DNA from: an uncultured bacterium
Lineage (GTDB): Bacteria > Planctomycetota > GCA-002687715
Assembly: GCA_902826835.1 (NCBI GenBank)
Contig: CADEGH010000005.1
Span: 200,365-264,364 of the forward strand
Length of the DNA: 64,000 nucleotides
Reading direction: 5' to 3'
The notes beneath the pieces were generated by a model that searched no databases, was not told the DNA's origin, and saw nothing but the letters and a program-made list of their open reading frames with translations. Below, piece after piece: positions 17,092 to 25,874 of this stretch. Position numbers and translations under genes: made by a program. Position 1 is the stretch's first letter; every line of letters begins with the position of its first letter.

Positions 17092-17954
17092 GCGAACTCC
17101 GCTACGGAGCGATGCTCGTCGGTGCTCCGGAACGCCCCCTGAGCGCGAGTCTGCGCGCCATCCTGGAGCTTAGGCCCCCCGGCGTGGGGCTGGATCTCGG
17201 ACCGGCTCCGGAGGCGTTTGGCACCCTGCTCTCCTCGTTGGGGAACCTTCGAGTCCCGGTGTGGGCGGTGACGGTTCCGAGGCCTCTCGTCGGCGCTGAG
17301 AGCGAAAGCCAGCCCTTCGATCGAGTGGGGCAGGACCTGAGCGAGCGACTCACCCATCTGGATCCCTGGATCGATCGGTGGTCGGCCCTGAGGCTGCGGC
17401 ATTGGATCATCGACCTTGGGGTGGAGCCGGAGGTGCCGGGCGTTCCGGCTCCTCGGAATTCGGACGAGTGGCAGGCTCGCAAGGCCGCCGACCGGCGAGC
17501 TCGCGAGCGGGCGGCCTTGGACATCGTTCGTGTCCTCTTTGCGGCGTCGCGCCGCCATCCTCATCTGCGATGGCTGCTTCGACCCTCGGCTCGTCCCATG
17601 GGGATCCTCGACCTGGAGTTCGCGGGCTGGGTTCTGTCCGAAATCCCGAGTGCCGGTCTTGCCGTGGACACCGGGCGCCTGGGCGTGCGAGCCCTGGGCG
17701 GAGCAGAACCCGCCTCCCTCTGGTTCGAGAGCTACGCATCGAGGCTCGAACTCCTCGTCCACTCGGACCGGGGACGAGACGGAGAGGCGGACTGGCCACT
17801 CGGCGCCGGCATTTCCCTACCCGACTCGCTTCGGGACCTCGCCCCCCGGAGTACGAAAAAGTTGCTCCTGGCCTCGCCCAGATTTCCCTCGAGTTGGCTT
17901 GCGGAAGCTGACCGAGTCGCAGTGGAGCGATTTGGCACGCCGGCCTCGGACTGA
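17088..17954 (+). CDS. Hypothetical protein, possibly TIM-barrel (sugar-isomerase-like) fold
   Basis: This 288-residue cytoplasmic protein shows no clear family signature. The segments RVPVWAVTVPRP, LRHWIIDLGVEPEVPG, HLRWLLRPSARPMGILD and SAGLAVDTGRLGV suggest regularly alternating beta-strands and helices, as in xylose-isomerase-like TIM barrels (for example VxxxxDTGR near the end of such proteins), but metal-ligand residues cannot be assigned with certainty. It overlaps purB by ATGA and so is translated together with it. Confidence 0.6.
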   Translation: MSELRYGAMLVGAPERPLSASLRAILELRPPGVGLDLGPAPEAFGTLLSSLGNLRVPVWAVTVPRPLVGAESESQPFDRVGQDLSERLTHLDPWIDRWSALRLRHWIIDLGVEPEVPGVPAPRNSDEWQARKAADRRARERAALDIVRVLFAASRRHPHLRWLLRPSARPMGILDLEFAGWVLSEIPSAGLAVDTGRLGVRALGGAEPASLWFESYASRLELLVHSDRGRDGEADWPLGAGISLPDSLRDLAPRSTKKLLLASPRFPSSWLAEADRVAVERFGTPASD

Positions 17955-18140
17955 CGTGCGGAGGCACCGGTTCGGCCCCAACTCATTACTGTTCCAGGGG
18001 TTGGGGCGGAAGCTGGCGGGCGCCCGGCTCTTCGCCGCATGGGAACGATTCGGTTGGGCTTCTTCCGATCCGAGGTTGCCCTGGGGGCCTGCCGGGTATG
18101 ATTCAGAGTCGCTTGGGTCCGCCCCGAGCGACCCTCCAAC

Positions 18141-19277
18141 ATGGGTACCGCCAATAAGGGGGGGTCGGCCGGAGTCGGTCGCCCCTCATCCCCGCTCAAG
18201 CCCGCCGAGGCGAAAAAGCCTCGGACGGCCGGTTACGCCGCCTTGAAGATCGCCCTGGCTGGGCCTGGCAAGGTGCTGATCTTCAGCCACATGAACCCGG
18301 ATCCTGACACGATCGGGTCGGGCTCGGCGCTGCGGCAGATCCTGAAAGAGGGGCTCAACAAAGAGTCGGTGCTCTGCTATCGCGGCCTGGTCGGACGCGC
18401 TGAAAACCGTCAGCTCGTGAAGACCCTCGACCTCGAGATGGTGCACGCCCGTTCGGTGGACCAAAGCCAGTACTGCGGAGCAATCCTGGTCGACTGCCAA
18501 CCCGATTACGGCTACCTGCCTGGGCTCGATCGACTGCCGATCCTCGGGGTGATCGACCATCACCCCTGGAGCCCCGCATCCGAAACCGTGCCATTCACGG
18601 ACGTGAGACCCGGATACGGTTCGACCGCGACGATCATGGTCGAGTATCTGAAGGAGGCGGGGATCACCCCCGACTCGCGGCTGGCGACCGCCCTCTTTTA
18701 CGGGCTGAAAACCGACACCCAGGATCTCTCGCGGCGAACCTCGCCTCCGGATCTCGAGGCGTACGAGTGGCTCTTGCCCCGCATCGATCGGCCGGCGCTC
18801 GGACGCATCGAGAACCCGCCACTCTCTCGCGACTACTACGAAAAATTTGTCACCGCCGTGGGTCGGGCAGTGACCTACCGCAGCCTCGTCATCACCGAAC
18901 TCGGGCGCACGACCTATCCCGACATGGTCGCCGAGATTGCCGATCGCTTGATTCGAATCAACGACATCGAGTGGTCGGTCTGTTTCGGATGGCATGAGGG
19001 GCGCGTGAATCTCAGCGTGCGCACCGTACATCCGACGATGGACGCAGGCGCGCTGGTGAAAACGGCTCTCCTGGACGAGGGCATCGGCGGCGGCCACGAC
19101 ACGATGGCGGCCGGGCGGGTCCAGTTGGCGATCGACACGGAGCAGGCGTACCTCGCAGTCGTCGAGCGCCTGTGGTTGCGATTCCTGGTCGCTCTCGACG
19201 AAGATCCGCACACCGCGAAGCGGCTGGTGACGGAGCCATCGCTCGAACTGCGAGTCCTTCCGGGCATGTCGACCTGA
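18141..19277 (+). CDS. DHH/DHHA1 phosphoesterase (NrnA/RecJ-like)
   Basis: This 378-residue protein has the DHH-superfamily motifs: FSHMNPDPDTIGSGSAL (motif I, Asp ligands, about 51-66), VDCQPDYG (motif II, about 117), the name-giving IDHHPW (motif III, about 138) and, in the C-terminal DHHA1 domain, GIGGGHDTMAAG. Such proteins degrade nanoRNA or pAp, or hydrolyse cyclic dinucleotides; which of these applies here cannot be decided. The N-terminal 30 residues are basic and disordered. ATG 18141 lacks a clear ribosome site. The downstream ferredoxin follows within 10 bases. Confidence 0.85.
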   Translation: MGTANKGGSAGVGRPSSPLKPAEAKKPRTAGYAALKIALAGPGKVLIFSHMNPDPDTIGSGSALRQILKEGLNKESVLCYRGLVGRAENRQLVKTLDLEMVHARSVDQSQYCGAILVDCQPDYGYLPGLDRLPILGVIDHHPWSPASETVPFTDVRPGYGSTATIMVEYLKEAGITPDSRLATALFYGLKTDTQDLSRRTSPPDLEAYEWLLPRIDRPALGRIENPPLSRDYYEKFVTAVGRAVTYRSLVITELGRTTYPDMVAEIADRLIRINDIEWSVCFGWHEGRVNLSVRTVHPTMDAGALVKTALLDEGIGGGHDTMAAGRVQLAIDTEQAYLAVVERLWLRFLVALDEDPHTAKRLVTEPSLELRVLPGMST

Positions 19278-19285
19278 GACTTCCG

Positions 19286-19579
19286 GTGACGGCAGGCGAA
19301 CCGAGCGAGCCCGGAGTGACCGTGCACGGAGGCGGACGAAGTTTCGTGGTGAACCGGTCGGAGACCCTGCTCGAAGCGGCGCTGCGGTCCGGGTTCTACA
19401 TTCCCGCCCAATGCAAGGTCGGAGCCTGTCAGACCTGCATGGTTCGCTGCCTCGATGGGTTGGTCCCCGCCGCTTCGAGGGCAGGCCTGACCGACGCCGA
19501 GATCCAGCACGGGTACTTCCTCGCCTGCCTTTGCCGGCCCGACGGGGAGATCTCAGTCGCGCGAGCCTGGGATTTCTGA
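19286..19579 (+). CDS. Plant-type 2Fe-2S ferredoxin
   Basis: This is a small protein of about 97 residues with the [2Fe-2S] binding pattern C-x4-C-x2-C (CKVGACQTC) and the distant fourth Cys in LACLC, as in plant-type ferredoxins. The fold cues around it (TLLEAALRSGFYIPAQC and FLACLCRP) are typical. It presumably carries electrons for an oxygenase or reductase; the partner is unknown. GTG 19286 is the likely start, 9 bases after the DHH stop codon, and the pair is probably one transcript. A downstream GTG (19321) is possible but would trim the first strand. Confidence 0.85.
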   Translation: MTAGEPSEPGVTVHGGGRSFVVNRSETLLEAALRSGFYIPAQCKVGACQTCMVRCLDGLVPAASRAGLTDAEIQHGYFLACLCRPDGEISVARAWDF

Positions 19580-19687
19580 GGCTCGTCCTCCCGATTCGGC
19601 CCGCTAAGATCCGCCCGCCCCGGTCCCGACTGAAGCCGAGCGCGGCTGGATGGTCTTTTCAGGGGCACTCCTTCCATCGAGGCTCGC

Positions 19688-20293
19688 ATGCACCTTGCCC
19701 CCGAGGGGACCGGCTGGATCGAAGTCGTTTGCGGGAGCATGTTCTCCGGGAAGACCGAAGAACTGATCCGTCGCCTGCGGCGCGCACGCATCGCCCAGCA
19801 AAACGTGCGCATCTTCAAGCCGGCTATCGATCAGCGCTACGACGAGACGGATATCGTTTCTCACTCCTCCTGGCGCATCCCCTCGCGAGCCGTGGTGCGG
19901 GCGAGCGAAATCTTGGATCACGTGCCGCGGGCGACCCAAGTCGTCGGCATCGACGAGGCCCAGTTTTTCGAGCCTGACCTCGTGCTCGTGGCGCGGGAGC
20001 TGGCCCGCCGAGGACTGCGGGTGATCGTGGCGGGGCTCGAGCAGGACTATCGGGCCGAACCTTTCCCGACGATGGCAGCCCTGATGGTCGAGGCGGAGTT
20101 CGTGACCAAGAGCCTCGCGATCTGCGTGGTGTGCGGAAACCCCGCGCACCGCAATCAGCGCCTGGTGAACAAGTCCGGGCAGATCGTGGTTGGAGGGGCT
20201 GAGAGTTACGAGGCGCGGTGTCGCCGTTGCTTCCGCATCGCCAGCGAGGATGCCGAGCTTTTCGAAGCACCTCCGAAGGAAGCCGATGGCTGA
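19688..20293 (+). CDS. tdk: Thymidine kinase
   Basis: This 201-residue type II thymidine kinase salvages thymidine to dTMP. It has the Walker A GSMFSGKT (16-23), the Walker B VVGIDEAQFF (about 90), the lasso segment AEFVTKSLAICVVCG and the structural zinc site formed by CVVC and CRRC. Length and order are as in the family. Its last 8 bases overlap the thiD start, in another frame. Confidence 0.95.
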   Translation: MHLAPEGTGWIEVVCGSMFSGKTEELIRRLRRARIAQQNVRIFKPAIDQRYDETDIVSHSSWRIPSRAVVRASEILDHVPRATQVVGIDEAQFFEPDLVLVARELARRGLRVIVAGLEQDYRAEPFPTMAALMVEAEFVTKSLAICVVCGNPAHRNQRLVNKSGQIVVGGAESYEARCRRCFRIASEDAELFEAPPKEADG

Positions 20294-21059
20294 TCCGATC
20301 GTGGCGATCGTGGCGGGGTCCGACCCACTCGGATACTCCGGCCTGCAAGCCGACCTCCGCCATCTCGCGGCGATGTCTGCCCAGGGAGTCGCGATCCCGA
20401 CCTGCCTGACGGAGCAGGGCGAGAATCACCTCGTTCGCATCCTCCCGGTCCCGGTCGACCACGTCACCGGGGCACTTCGCTTGGCGCAGTCGGAAATGGC
20501 GATCACGGCGGTGAAGGTGGGGCTGGTGCCCAGCGCGGCCCTCGCCAAGGAACTCGCCGTGAGCCTGCGAGCTCTCGGAGCACCCTATGTCGTCGACCCG
20601 ATCTGCGTTTCCAGCGGTGGCGCATCCCTGCTCGAATATGGCGCGCTCGAGGCCATCGTGGGACACCTGTTTCCGCAGGCGTCCCTGATCACTCCGAACC
20701 TCCCCGAGATGCGTCGCATCGCGGCATGCCTCGGGAGGAAGCCGGAAGAGGATCCGGTCGCGACCGGCTCGGCCATCGTGCAACTCGGGGCTCGCGCCGT
20801 TCTGCTGAAGGGCGGGCACGGGAGCTCGCCCCGGGAAGTCGAAGACATTCTCATCACGGCCTCGGGGGTGCGGCGGTGGGTCGCGCCCAAGGAAGCGGGG
20901 ATTCCGCCTCGAGGCACCGGATGCGCGCTCTCGACGGCGATTGCGGTGGCGCTGGCGGCGGGAACTCCGCTCGAGGCCGCGGTCGAGGGCTCGATCCTCA
21001 GGGTGCGGTCGGCGATTCGGAGAGCCATGCGAGCTTCGACGCGTCGCCTGGTTTTGTGA
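20286..21059 (+). CDS. thiD: Hydroxymethylpyrimidine/phosphomethylpyrimidine kinase
   Basis: This 257-residue ribokinase-fold enzyme phosphorylates HMP to HMP-PP for thiamin synthesis. Typical features are AGSDPLGYSGLQADL at the N-terminus (substrate binding), VVDPICVSSGG in the middle, ITPNLPEMRRI, VLLKGGH and the C-terminal anion-hole/catalytic motif GTGCALSTAIA. The start at 20286 overlaps tdk by 8 bases; a longer in-frame reading into tdk is not needed. No TPP riboswitch was found upstream. Confidence 0.9.
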   Translation: MADPIVAIVAGSDPLGYSGLQADLRHLAAMSAQGVAIPTCLTEQGENHLVRILPVPVDHVTGALRLAQSEMAITAVKVGLVPSAALAKELAVSLRALGAPYVVDPICVSSGGASLLEYGALEAIVGHLFPQASLITPNLPEMRRIAACLGRKPEEDPVATGSAIVQLGARAVLLKGGHGSSPREVEDILITASGVRRWVAPKEAGIPPRGTGCALSTAIAVALAAGTPLEAAVEGSILRVRSAIRRAMRASTRRLVL

Positions 21060-21079
21060 GTGTCGGAGAGGAGTGATCC

Positions 21080-21748
21080 ATGTCGAATTCCGTGGCCGTG
21101 ATTCTCTCGGGGGCTGGATATCTGGACGGTTCGGAGATCCAGGAGGCCGTGCTCTCGCTCTACTTTCTCGAGCGCGAAGGATTGACCGCGCAGTGTTACG
21201 CGCCGGATCGGGAGCAGTTTCACGTCGTCGACCACCGCACGGGTCAAGCGACCGCGGAGTCCCGCAACGTGTTGACCGAATCGGCGCGGATCGCACGAGG
21301 GAAGGTGCTTCCGCTCGGCCAGCTAGACATGGCGCGCCACTCGGCCATCGTGATGCCGGGAGGCTACGGAGCGGCCAAGAATCTGAGCGACTTCGCGTGG
21401 AAGGGCGCCGACTGCGCGGTGGATCCCGATCTGCTCCGCGCGCTGGCGAAGGCGGTCGCCCAAAGGAAGCCCATCGTCGCGGTGTGCATCGCCCCGGCTG
21501 TCTTGGCCGCGGCTTTGCGACAGGCCGGTTCGCATGCGCCTACCCTCACGATCGGCAACGATGCCGACACCGCCCTGGCGGTCCGCAAGCTCGGGGCGCG
21601 CCACGAGGAGTGCCCGGTCGACCGAGCGGTCGTCGACGAGACGCACCGTATCATCACCACTCCGGCCTATATGTACGAAGTCGGCCCGGGGGCGATCGGG
21701 AATGGCATCGAACTCGCGATCCGCAAGCTTGCGAGCTGGTTACGGTGA
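21080..21748 (+). CDS. elbB: ElbB-type DJ-1/PfpI superfamily protein (glyoxalase III-like)
   Basis: This 222-residue DJ-1/PfpI protein of the ElbB (isoprenoid biosynthesis glyoxalase) group has the N-terminal GAGYLDGSEIQEAV and the nucleophile elbow VAVCIAPAVLA, with Cys as the likely catalytic nucleophile, plus MPGGYGAAKNLSDFA. The GGAG ribosome site before ATG 21080 is good. ElbB proteins remove reactive dicarbonyls; the substrate here is not known. The gene converges with the next one, overlapping by 9 bases at the 3' ends. Confidence 0.9.
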   Translation: MSNSVAVILSGAGYLDGSEIQEAVLSLYFLEREGLTAQCYAPDREQFHVVDHRTGQATAESRNVLTESARIARGKVLPLGQLDMARHSAIVMPGGYGAAKNLSDFAWKGADCAVDPDLLRALAKAVAQRKPIVAVCIAPAVLAAALRQAGSHAPTLTIGNDADTALAVRKLGARHEECPVDRAVVDETHRIITTPAYMYEVGPGAIGNGIELAIRKLASWLR

Positions 21749-22825
21749 GCTTGGCATCGGATCGCCATGATAGGCGGCGAACAGGATCTTGCGCACCTCT
21801 TCCCAGCGGAACGACTCGGTCAAGGCTCGTCCTCGTTCGATGAGGCCGGCGGCTAGGGAGGGCGATTCGAGCACCTTGACGATGGCCGCTTCCAAGGCCG
21901 GAGCGTCGTTCGGAGGAACGAGCAAGGCCTCGCGCTGGTTGGCGACCAAATCAGGGATGCCGCCGACGTCGGTCGAAACCACTACCAACCCACTCGCCAA
22001 GCTCTCGAGAATTGAGATGGGCATGTTGTCGGCATTCGTGGGGTTCACGTAGATGTCGTGCTGTGAGTAGAGCTCCGCCATCCGCGCGTTGTCGACGCGC
22101 CCTGCCCATTGGATGTCCGAGAGCCTGAGCCTCGTGGCCAGGGCTCTGAGATTGGACTCCTCGGGCCCCGTGCCGGCGAGGGTCAGCGTCGCCTCGGGAT
22201 AGCGCGATCGTAGACGAGCGAATGCCTCGAGAGCGAGCCCGACGTTGTACATCGACTCGAAGTTGCGATTGACCAGGATCTGCGGACGGATCGTCGCTCG
22301 AGGTTGGAACGGGAATCGCGTCAAATCGGTGATGTTGGGGACGATCGAACTCGCGTGGCCGCGGGCCGCAAATACGCGTGCCAGGAATGCCGAAGGCACG
22401 GTGAGGAGGGAGGCACGGCGTACGACGAAGTCGGCTAGACGACCGGCCCGGCGGAAAAATCCCTCGGCGAGGCCGCCTCGGTAATTCAGGATGACGCGCC
22501 GCCGCAGGAGCCGAGCCCACAGAATCGCCGGGAGTACGCGCGCGAAGAAATAGAAGCCGGAGGCGCCGAGAATGTGGACGACTCGGGCGCGCGGCATCGC
22601 ACCCAGGAGTTTGAGTCCAAAGACGAGGCCTGAAGCGAGGGTCCGGATCAGGGGGACCTTCGCCATTCCTCCGAGCGGCGGATTCGTGGCGAGGAACTCC
22701 ACCGAGACTCCTTCCTCGCGGAGTTTGGCGAGCAGGAGTTGCCCTTGTACCGCCATTCCTCCAAACGGAGGCGGGGAGGGGCCGATCAAGAGGACGGGTG
22801 GGACCTTGCCCTCAGCCATGGGCAT
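21740..22825 (-). CDS. Glycosyltransferase family 4
   Basis: This 361-residue GT-B glycosyltransferase opens with IGPSPPPFGGMAVQGQLL, the N-terminal glycine-rich donor/acceptor region. Its C-terminal donor domain carries LAGTGPEESNLRAL and the nucleotide-sugar motif NPTNADNMPISILESLASGLVVVSTDVGGIPDLV. It overlaps the downstream end of the amidotransferase gene (22812) by 14 bases, so both are translated from one message. Together with the next two genes it probably builds an exopolysaccharide. Confidence 0.9.
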   Translation of the reverse strand: MPMAEGKVPPVLLIGPSPPPFGGMAVQGQLLLAKLREEGVSVEFLATNPPLGGMAKVPLIRTLASGLVFGLKLLGAMPRARVVHILGASGFYFFARVLPAILWARLLRRRVILNYRGGLAEGFFRRAGRLADFVVRRASLLTVPSAFLARVFAARGHASSIVPNITDLTRFPFQPRATIRPQILVNRNFESMYNVGLALEAFARLRSRYPEATLTLAGTGPEESNLRALATRLRLSDIQWAGRVDNARMAELYSQHDIYVNPTNADNMPISILESLASGLVVVSTDVGGIPDLVANQREALLVPPNDAPALEAAIVKVLESPSLAAGLIERGRALTESFRWEEVRKILFAAYHGDPMPSSP

Positions 22826-24701
22826 CCGCCCACAATTCGAACATCAAGGCGGTGTAGAGGTGATGCGTTGCGTCGCGGGTGCCCGCGAGGTGGGCGTCGT
22901 AGAGGCTCCGCACGTAGGCTCGATCGACGAAGGCGTCGGTGACGGGGTGCGAGCGGAACAGCAGGGCTTCCGAGAATTCCCGGATTTCGCGGCGGAACCA
23001 GCCCGAGATTGGCAGTTCGAAGCCTTGTTTCTTGCGGCGGAGGAGGTCGGGCGGCACGCGGTCGGAAATCGCCTTCTTGAAGATCACCTTGCCCTCCCGC
23101 CCGACGAGTTTGAGCGACGAGGGCATACGGGCGGCGCACTCCATGAGACGATGGTCGAGCAAAGGCTCGCGGGCTTCGAGGGAAACCGCCATGCTGGCGC
23201 GGTCCACCTTCACGAGGACGTCATCGACGAGGAAACTCTTGATGTCGACGTATTGGGCGCGCGACACTGGATCCCGCGTGCCCGACGCTTCCATGAGCGT
23301 GCGGAAGAGATCGGAGGGACGATAGGCACCGAGGCTCTTTCGGAAATCCGGATGGAGGAACGGCGAGACCGTACGCCCGTGGCCGGAGAGGGCCATGCTG
23401 TTGAAGAACCCCTCGTGGGGATCCAGGGAGAGATTGGTGAGGGTGGTCTTCGCGCGGAAAACGCGGGGCAGCCAATCGGCCTTCGGATAGGCGGCACCCA
23501 GGGCGCCGAACAGGGTCCGACGGAGGGCCCGCGGGAGCCACGCCCGCGCGCGGTTCTCGGCGCGCTCGAAGGAATAGCGTCGAGCGTACCCCGCGAAGTT
23601 CTCGTCGCCCCCGTCTCCGGAGAGCGCCACCGTCACGTGTTTGCGGGCCATCTTGGAGACGTAGTAGGTCGGCACTGCCGAAGCATCCGCGAAGGGCTCG
23701 TCGAAATGCCAGGCCAATCGCTTCAGCACCTCAAGGGCGTCGGGGCGGATCGTCTCGACGTGATGGCTCGTGCCTGCGTGGAGGGCCAGCTCCGCGGCGG
23801 CCGCGCTCTCGTCGAAGGCCGCTTCGTCGAAGGCGATGGTGTGCGTCGACACCGGCGTCGTCGAAAACTTCGCCATGGTGGCGACCACCGCCGAGGAGTC
23901 GACGCCGCCGCTCAAGAATGCTCCGAGCGGGACCTCGCTCATCAATCGAATGCGGACGGACTCGTCCAGGAGCGAACGCAGTTCTTCGATCCACGCGGCT
24001 TCGGAGCGGGAATCGTCGGGCGTGAATCGCACGTCCCAATACTGGCGGATCACCGGACGTTGGCCGCGCTCCACGACCATTAGGTGCCCGGGCGGAAGTT
24101 TGCGTACCGCGCGGTAAATGGTCTTGGGGGCCGGCACATAACGGAGTGCGAAATAGTCGGCCACGGCTTCGGGCTCGACTTCTTTCGAAACTCCGCCATG
24201 GGCCAAGATCGACTTGATCTCGGAGGCGAAGAGGATGCGTTCTCCGTCCTCGGCGTAGTGGAGCGGCTTGACGCCTAGGCGGTCGCGGGCCAAGACCAGG
24301 CGGTCGGCGTCCCGATCCCAAATGGCGTAAGCGAACATGCCACGGAGCTTTTCCACTCCGTCCGGGCCCCAGGCCTCGTAGGCGGCGAGAATGACCTCGG
24401 TGTCGGACTTGGTGAGGAAGCGGCGTCCTTTGGCTTCGAGCTCGGCTTTGACTTCCTGGTAGTTGTAGATTTCGCCGTTGAAGATGATGGCGCGACGCCC
24501 GTCTTCGCTCAGGATCGGCTGGTGACCGCCTCCGAGGTCGATGATCGAGAGGCGGCGAAACGCCAAGCCGAGTGCGCCATCGGTATGGAACCCCGCATCG
24601 TCCGGGCCGCGGTGGGCCATCGCATCGGCCATTCGCCGCAGGGCCGCGGGGTCGGCGGGGGCGCCGGACTGGTGGTGAAACACGCCACTGATGCCACACA
24701 T
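22812..24701 (-). CDS. asnB: Asparagine synthase-like amidotransferase (exopolysaccharide locus type)
   Basis: The 629 residues begin MCGISGVFHH, where Cys2 is the N-terminal nucleophile of class II glutamine amidotransferases. Segments RGPDDAGFH, FNGEIYNYQEV and the synthetase P-loop LSGGVDSSAVVATM are present, so both domains look intact. Such AsnB-like proteins are commonly found in exosortase (XrtA)/PEP-CTERM polysaccharide clusters, where they probably amidate a sugar and not aspartate. The flanking glycosyltransferases support that reading. The biosynthetic AsnB role is not excluded. Confidence 0.88.
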   Translation of the reverse strand: MCGISGVFHHQSGAPADPAALRRMADAMAHRGPDDAGFHTDGALGLAFRRLSIIDLGGGHQPILSEDGRRAIIFNGEIYNYQEVKAELEAKGRRFLTKSDTEVILAAYEAWGPDGVEKLRGMFAYAIWDRDADRLVLARDRLGVKPLHYAEDGERILFASEIKSILAHGGVSKEVEPEAVADYFALRYVPAPKTIYRAVRKLPPGHLMVVERGQRPVIRQYWDVRFTPDDSRSEAAWIEELRSLLDESVRIRLMSEVPLGAFLSGGVDSSAVVATMAKFSTTPVSTHTIAFDEAAFDESAAAAELALHAGTSHHVETIRPDALEVLKRLAWHFDEPFADASAVPTYYVSKMARKHVTVALSGDGGDENFAGYARRYSFERAENRARAWLPRALRRTLFGALGAAYPKADWLPRVFRAKTTLTNLSLDPHEGFFNSMALSGHGRTVSPFLHPDFRKSLGAYRPSDLFRTLMEASGTRDPVSRAQYVDIKSFLVDDVLVKVDRASMAVSLEAREPLLDHRLMECAARMPSSLKLVGREGKVIFKKAISDRVPPDLLRRKKQGFELPISGWFRREIREFSEALLFRSHPVTDAFVDRAYVRSLYDAHLAGTRDATHHLYTALMFELWADAHG

Positions 24702-24745
24702 AAGGTCGATCGTCTTTCGTTCGTCCTGGCGGCGCCGCCCCTCGA

Positions 24746-25858
24746 CTAGTCGAGGCGAAGCGCGCTTCGGTAGACGGCACGGTACCGCTCGGCCATGCGC
24801 GTCAGGGTGAGCTCGTTCAAAACCCGCTCTCGGGCCGCGGCGCCGTGGCGGAGGCGGCGATCCGAGTCGTCCGCGTACTGCCGGAGGGCTTGGGCCAAAG
24901 CCTCGGGATCTTGTTTCGGCACGAGGATCCCGGTTTCCCCATCTTCGATCAACTCGGGATTTCCTCCGACTCGGGTGGCGACCACCGGTAACCCCGCCGC
25001 CATCGCCTCGAGAATCGTGTTGCTAATGCCTTCGTTCAGCGATGGAAGGCAAAAGACATCCAGATCGGCGTAAACATCCTCAGGCCGGGAGCTTGGGCCT
25101 TCGATCGCGATGAAGGGGGCGGCTGCGGAGGCGGTTGCGAGGGCCTCGAGGCTCGATTTTTCCGGACCATCCCCGACGATTCGCAGCCGCAGGTCGTGAC
25201 GTCCCGCCGCTGCCCGGCCGAACGCGGCGATCAACGAGGCGTGATCTTTGATGGGCACGAGTCGGCCGACCGTGCCGAAGACGGTGAAGGGGCGCGGCGA
25301 GCGCGGTTTAGGGGCAAAGCGACGCGCATCCACCCCATTCACGATGGCGGTGGTTTTTCCGGCGAAGCGGCCGGAGTGTCCGAGGAGCCAACGTTCGAGG
25401 TCTTTCGATACGCAGATGTACCGATCGACGAGCGGGGACAGCGCGCCGCGGATGAACCGGCGCTTCTTGGATCGGCCCTCCGGGTCGAAGGTGTCCCAGC
25501 CGTGCTCTCCGTGAACCACGGCACACGCTCTCGCGAGCCGGGCGGCGAGAATCGCATCGACGGTGCCAAAATTGCGAGAGTGGACGAGGTGAGCCCCAAA
25601 GCGCGAAAACGCCTTCGCGAGCTTCGGGATGATGAAACGGTTCTTTCCCTCCATCGTCCCGATCTGCTCGACTTCGACTCCGAGAGCCTCCGCCTTCTCG
25701 GCATTGGGCCCGAGCGCCTTCATACAGAAAATCTTGTGGACGAACTCGTCCTTTTTGAGCTGGCCGAGCAGATTGATGAGGCCCGTCTCGAGTCCGCCGG
25801 TACCGAGGGAGAACACGACGTGCGCAATGCGGTACGGCGGCGATCCTGGTTTGCGCAT
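24746..25858 (-). CDS. Glycosyltransferase, XrtA/PEP-CTERM polysaccharide-associated type
   Basis: This 370-residue GT-B enzyme begins IAHVVFSLGTGGLETGLINL. It has the distinctive VHSRNFGTVDAILAARLA...GEHGWDTFDPEGRSKKRRF and YICVSKDLERWLL segments that mark the PEP-CTERM/EpsH1-associated sugar transferase group, and a C-terminal LPSLNEGISNTILEAMAAGLPVVATRVGG donor site. The neighbouring amidotransferase and glycosyltransferase reinforce an exopolysaccharide role. The assignment to that group is by resemblance, not a search. Confidence 0.85.
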   Translation of the reverse strand: MRKPGSPPYRIAHVVFSLGTGGLETGLINLLGQLKKDEFVHKIFCMKALGPNAEKAEALGVEVEQIGTMEGKNRFIIPKLAKAFSRFGAHLVHSRNFGTVDAILAARLARACAVVHGEHGWDTFDPEGRSKKRRFIRGALSPLVDRYICVSKDLERWLLGHSGRFAGKTTAIVNGVDARRFAPKPRSPRPFTVFGTVGRLVPIKDHASLIAAFGRAAAGRHDLRLRIVGDGPEKSSLEALATASAAAPFIAIEGPSSRPEDVYADLDVFCLPSLNEGISNTILEAMAAGLPVVATRVGGNPELIEDGETGILVPKQDPEALAQALRQYADDSDRRLRHGAAARERVLNELTLTRMAERYRAVYRSALRLD

Positions 25859-25874
25859 GGCGGCGAGCCCTCGC

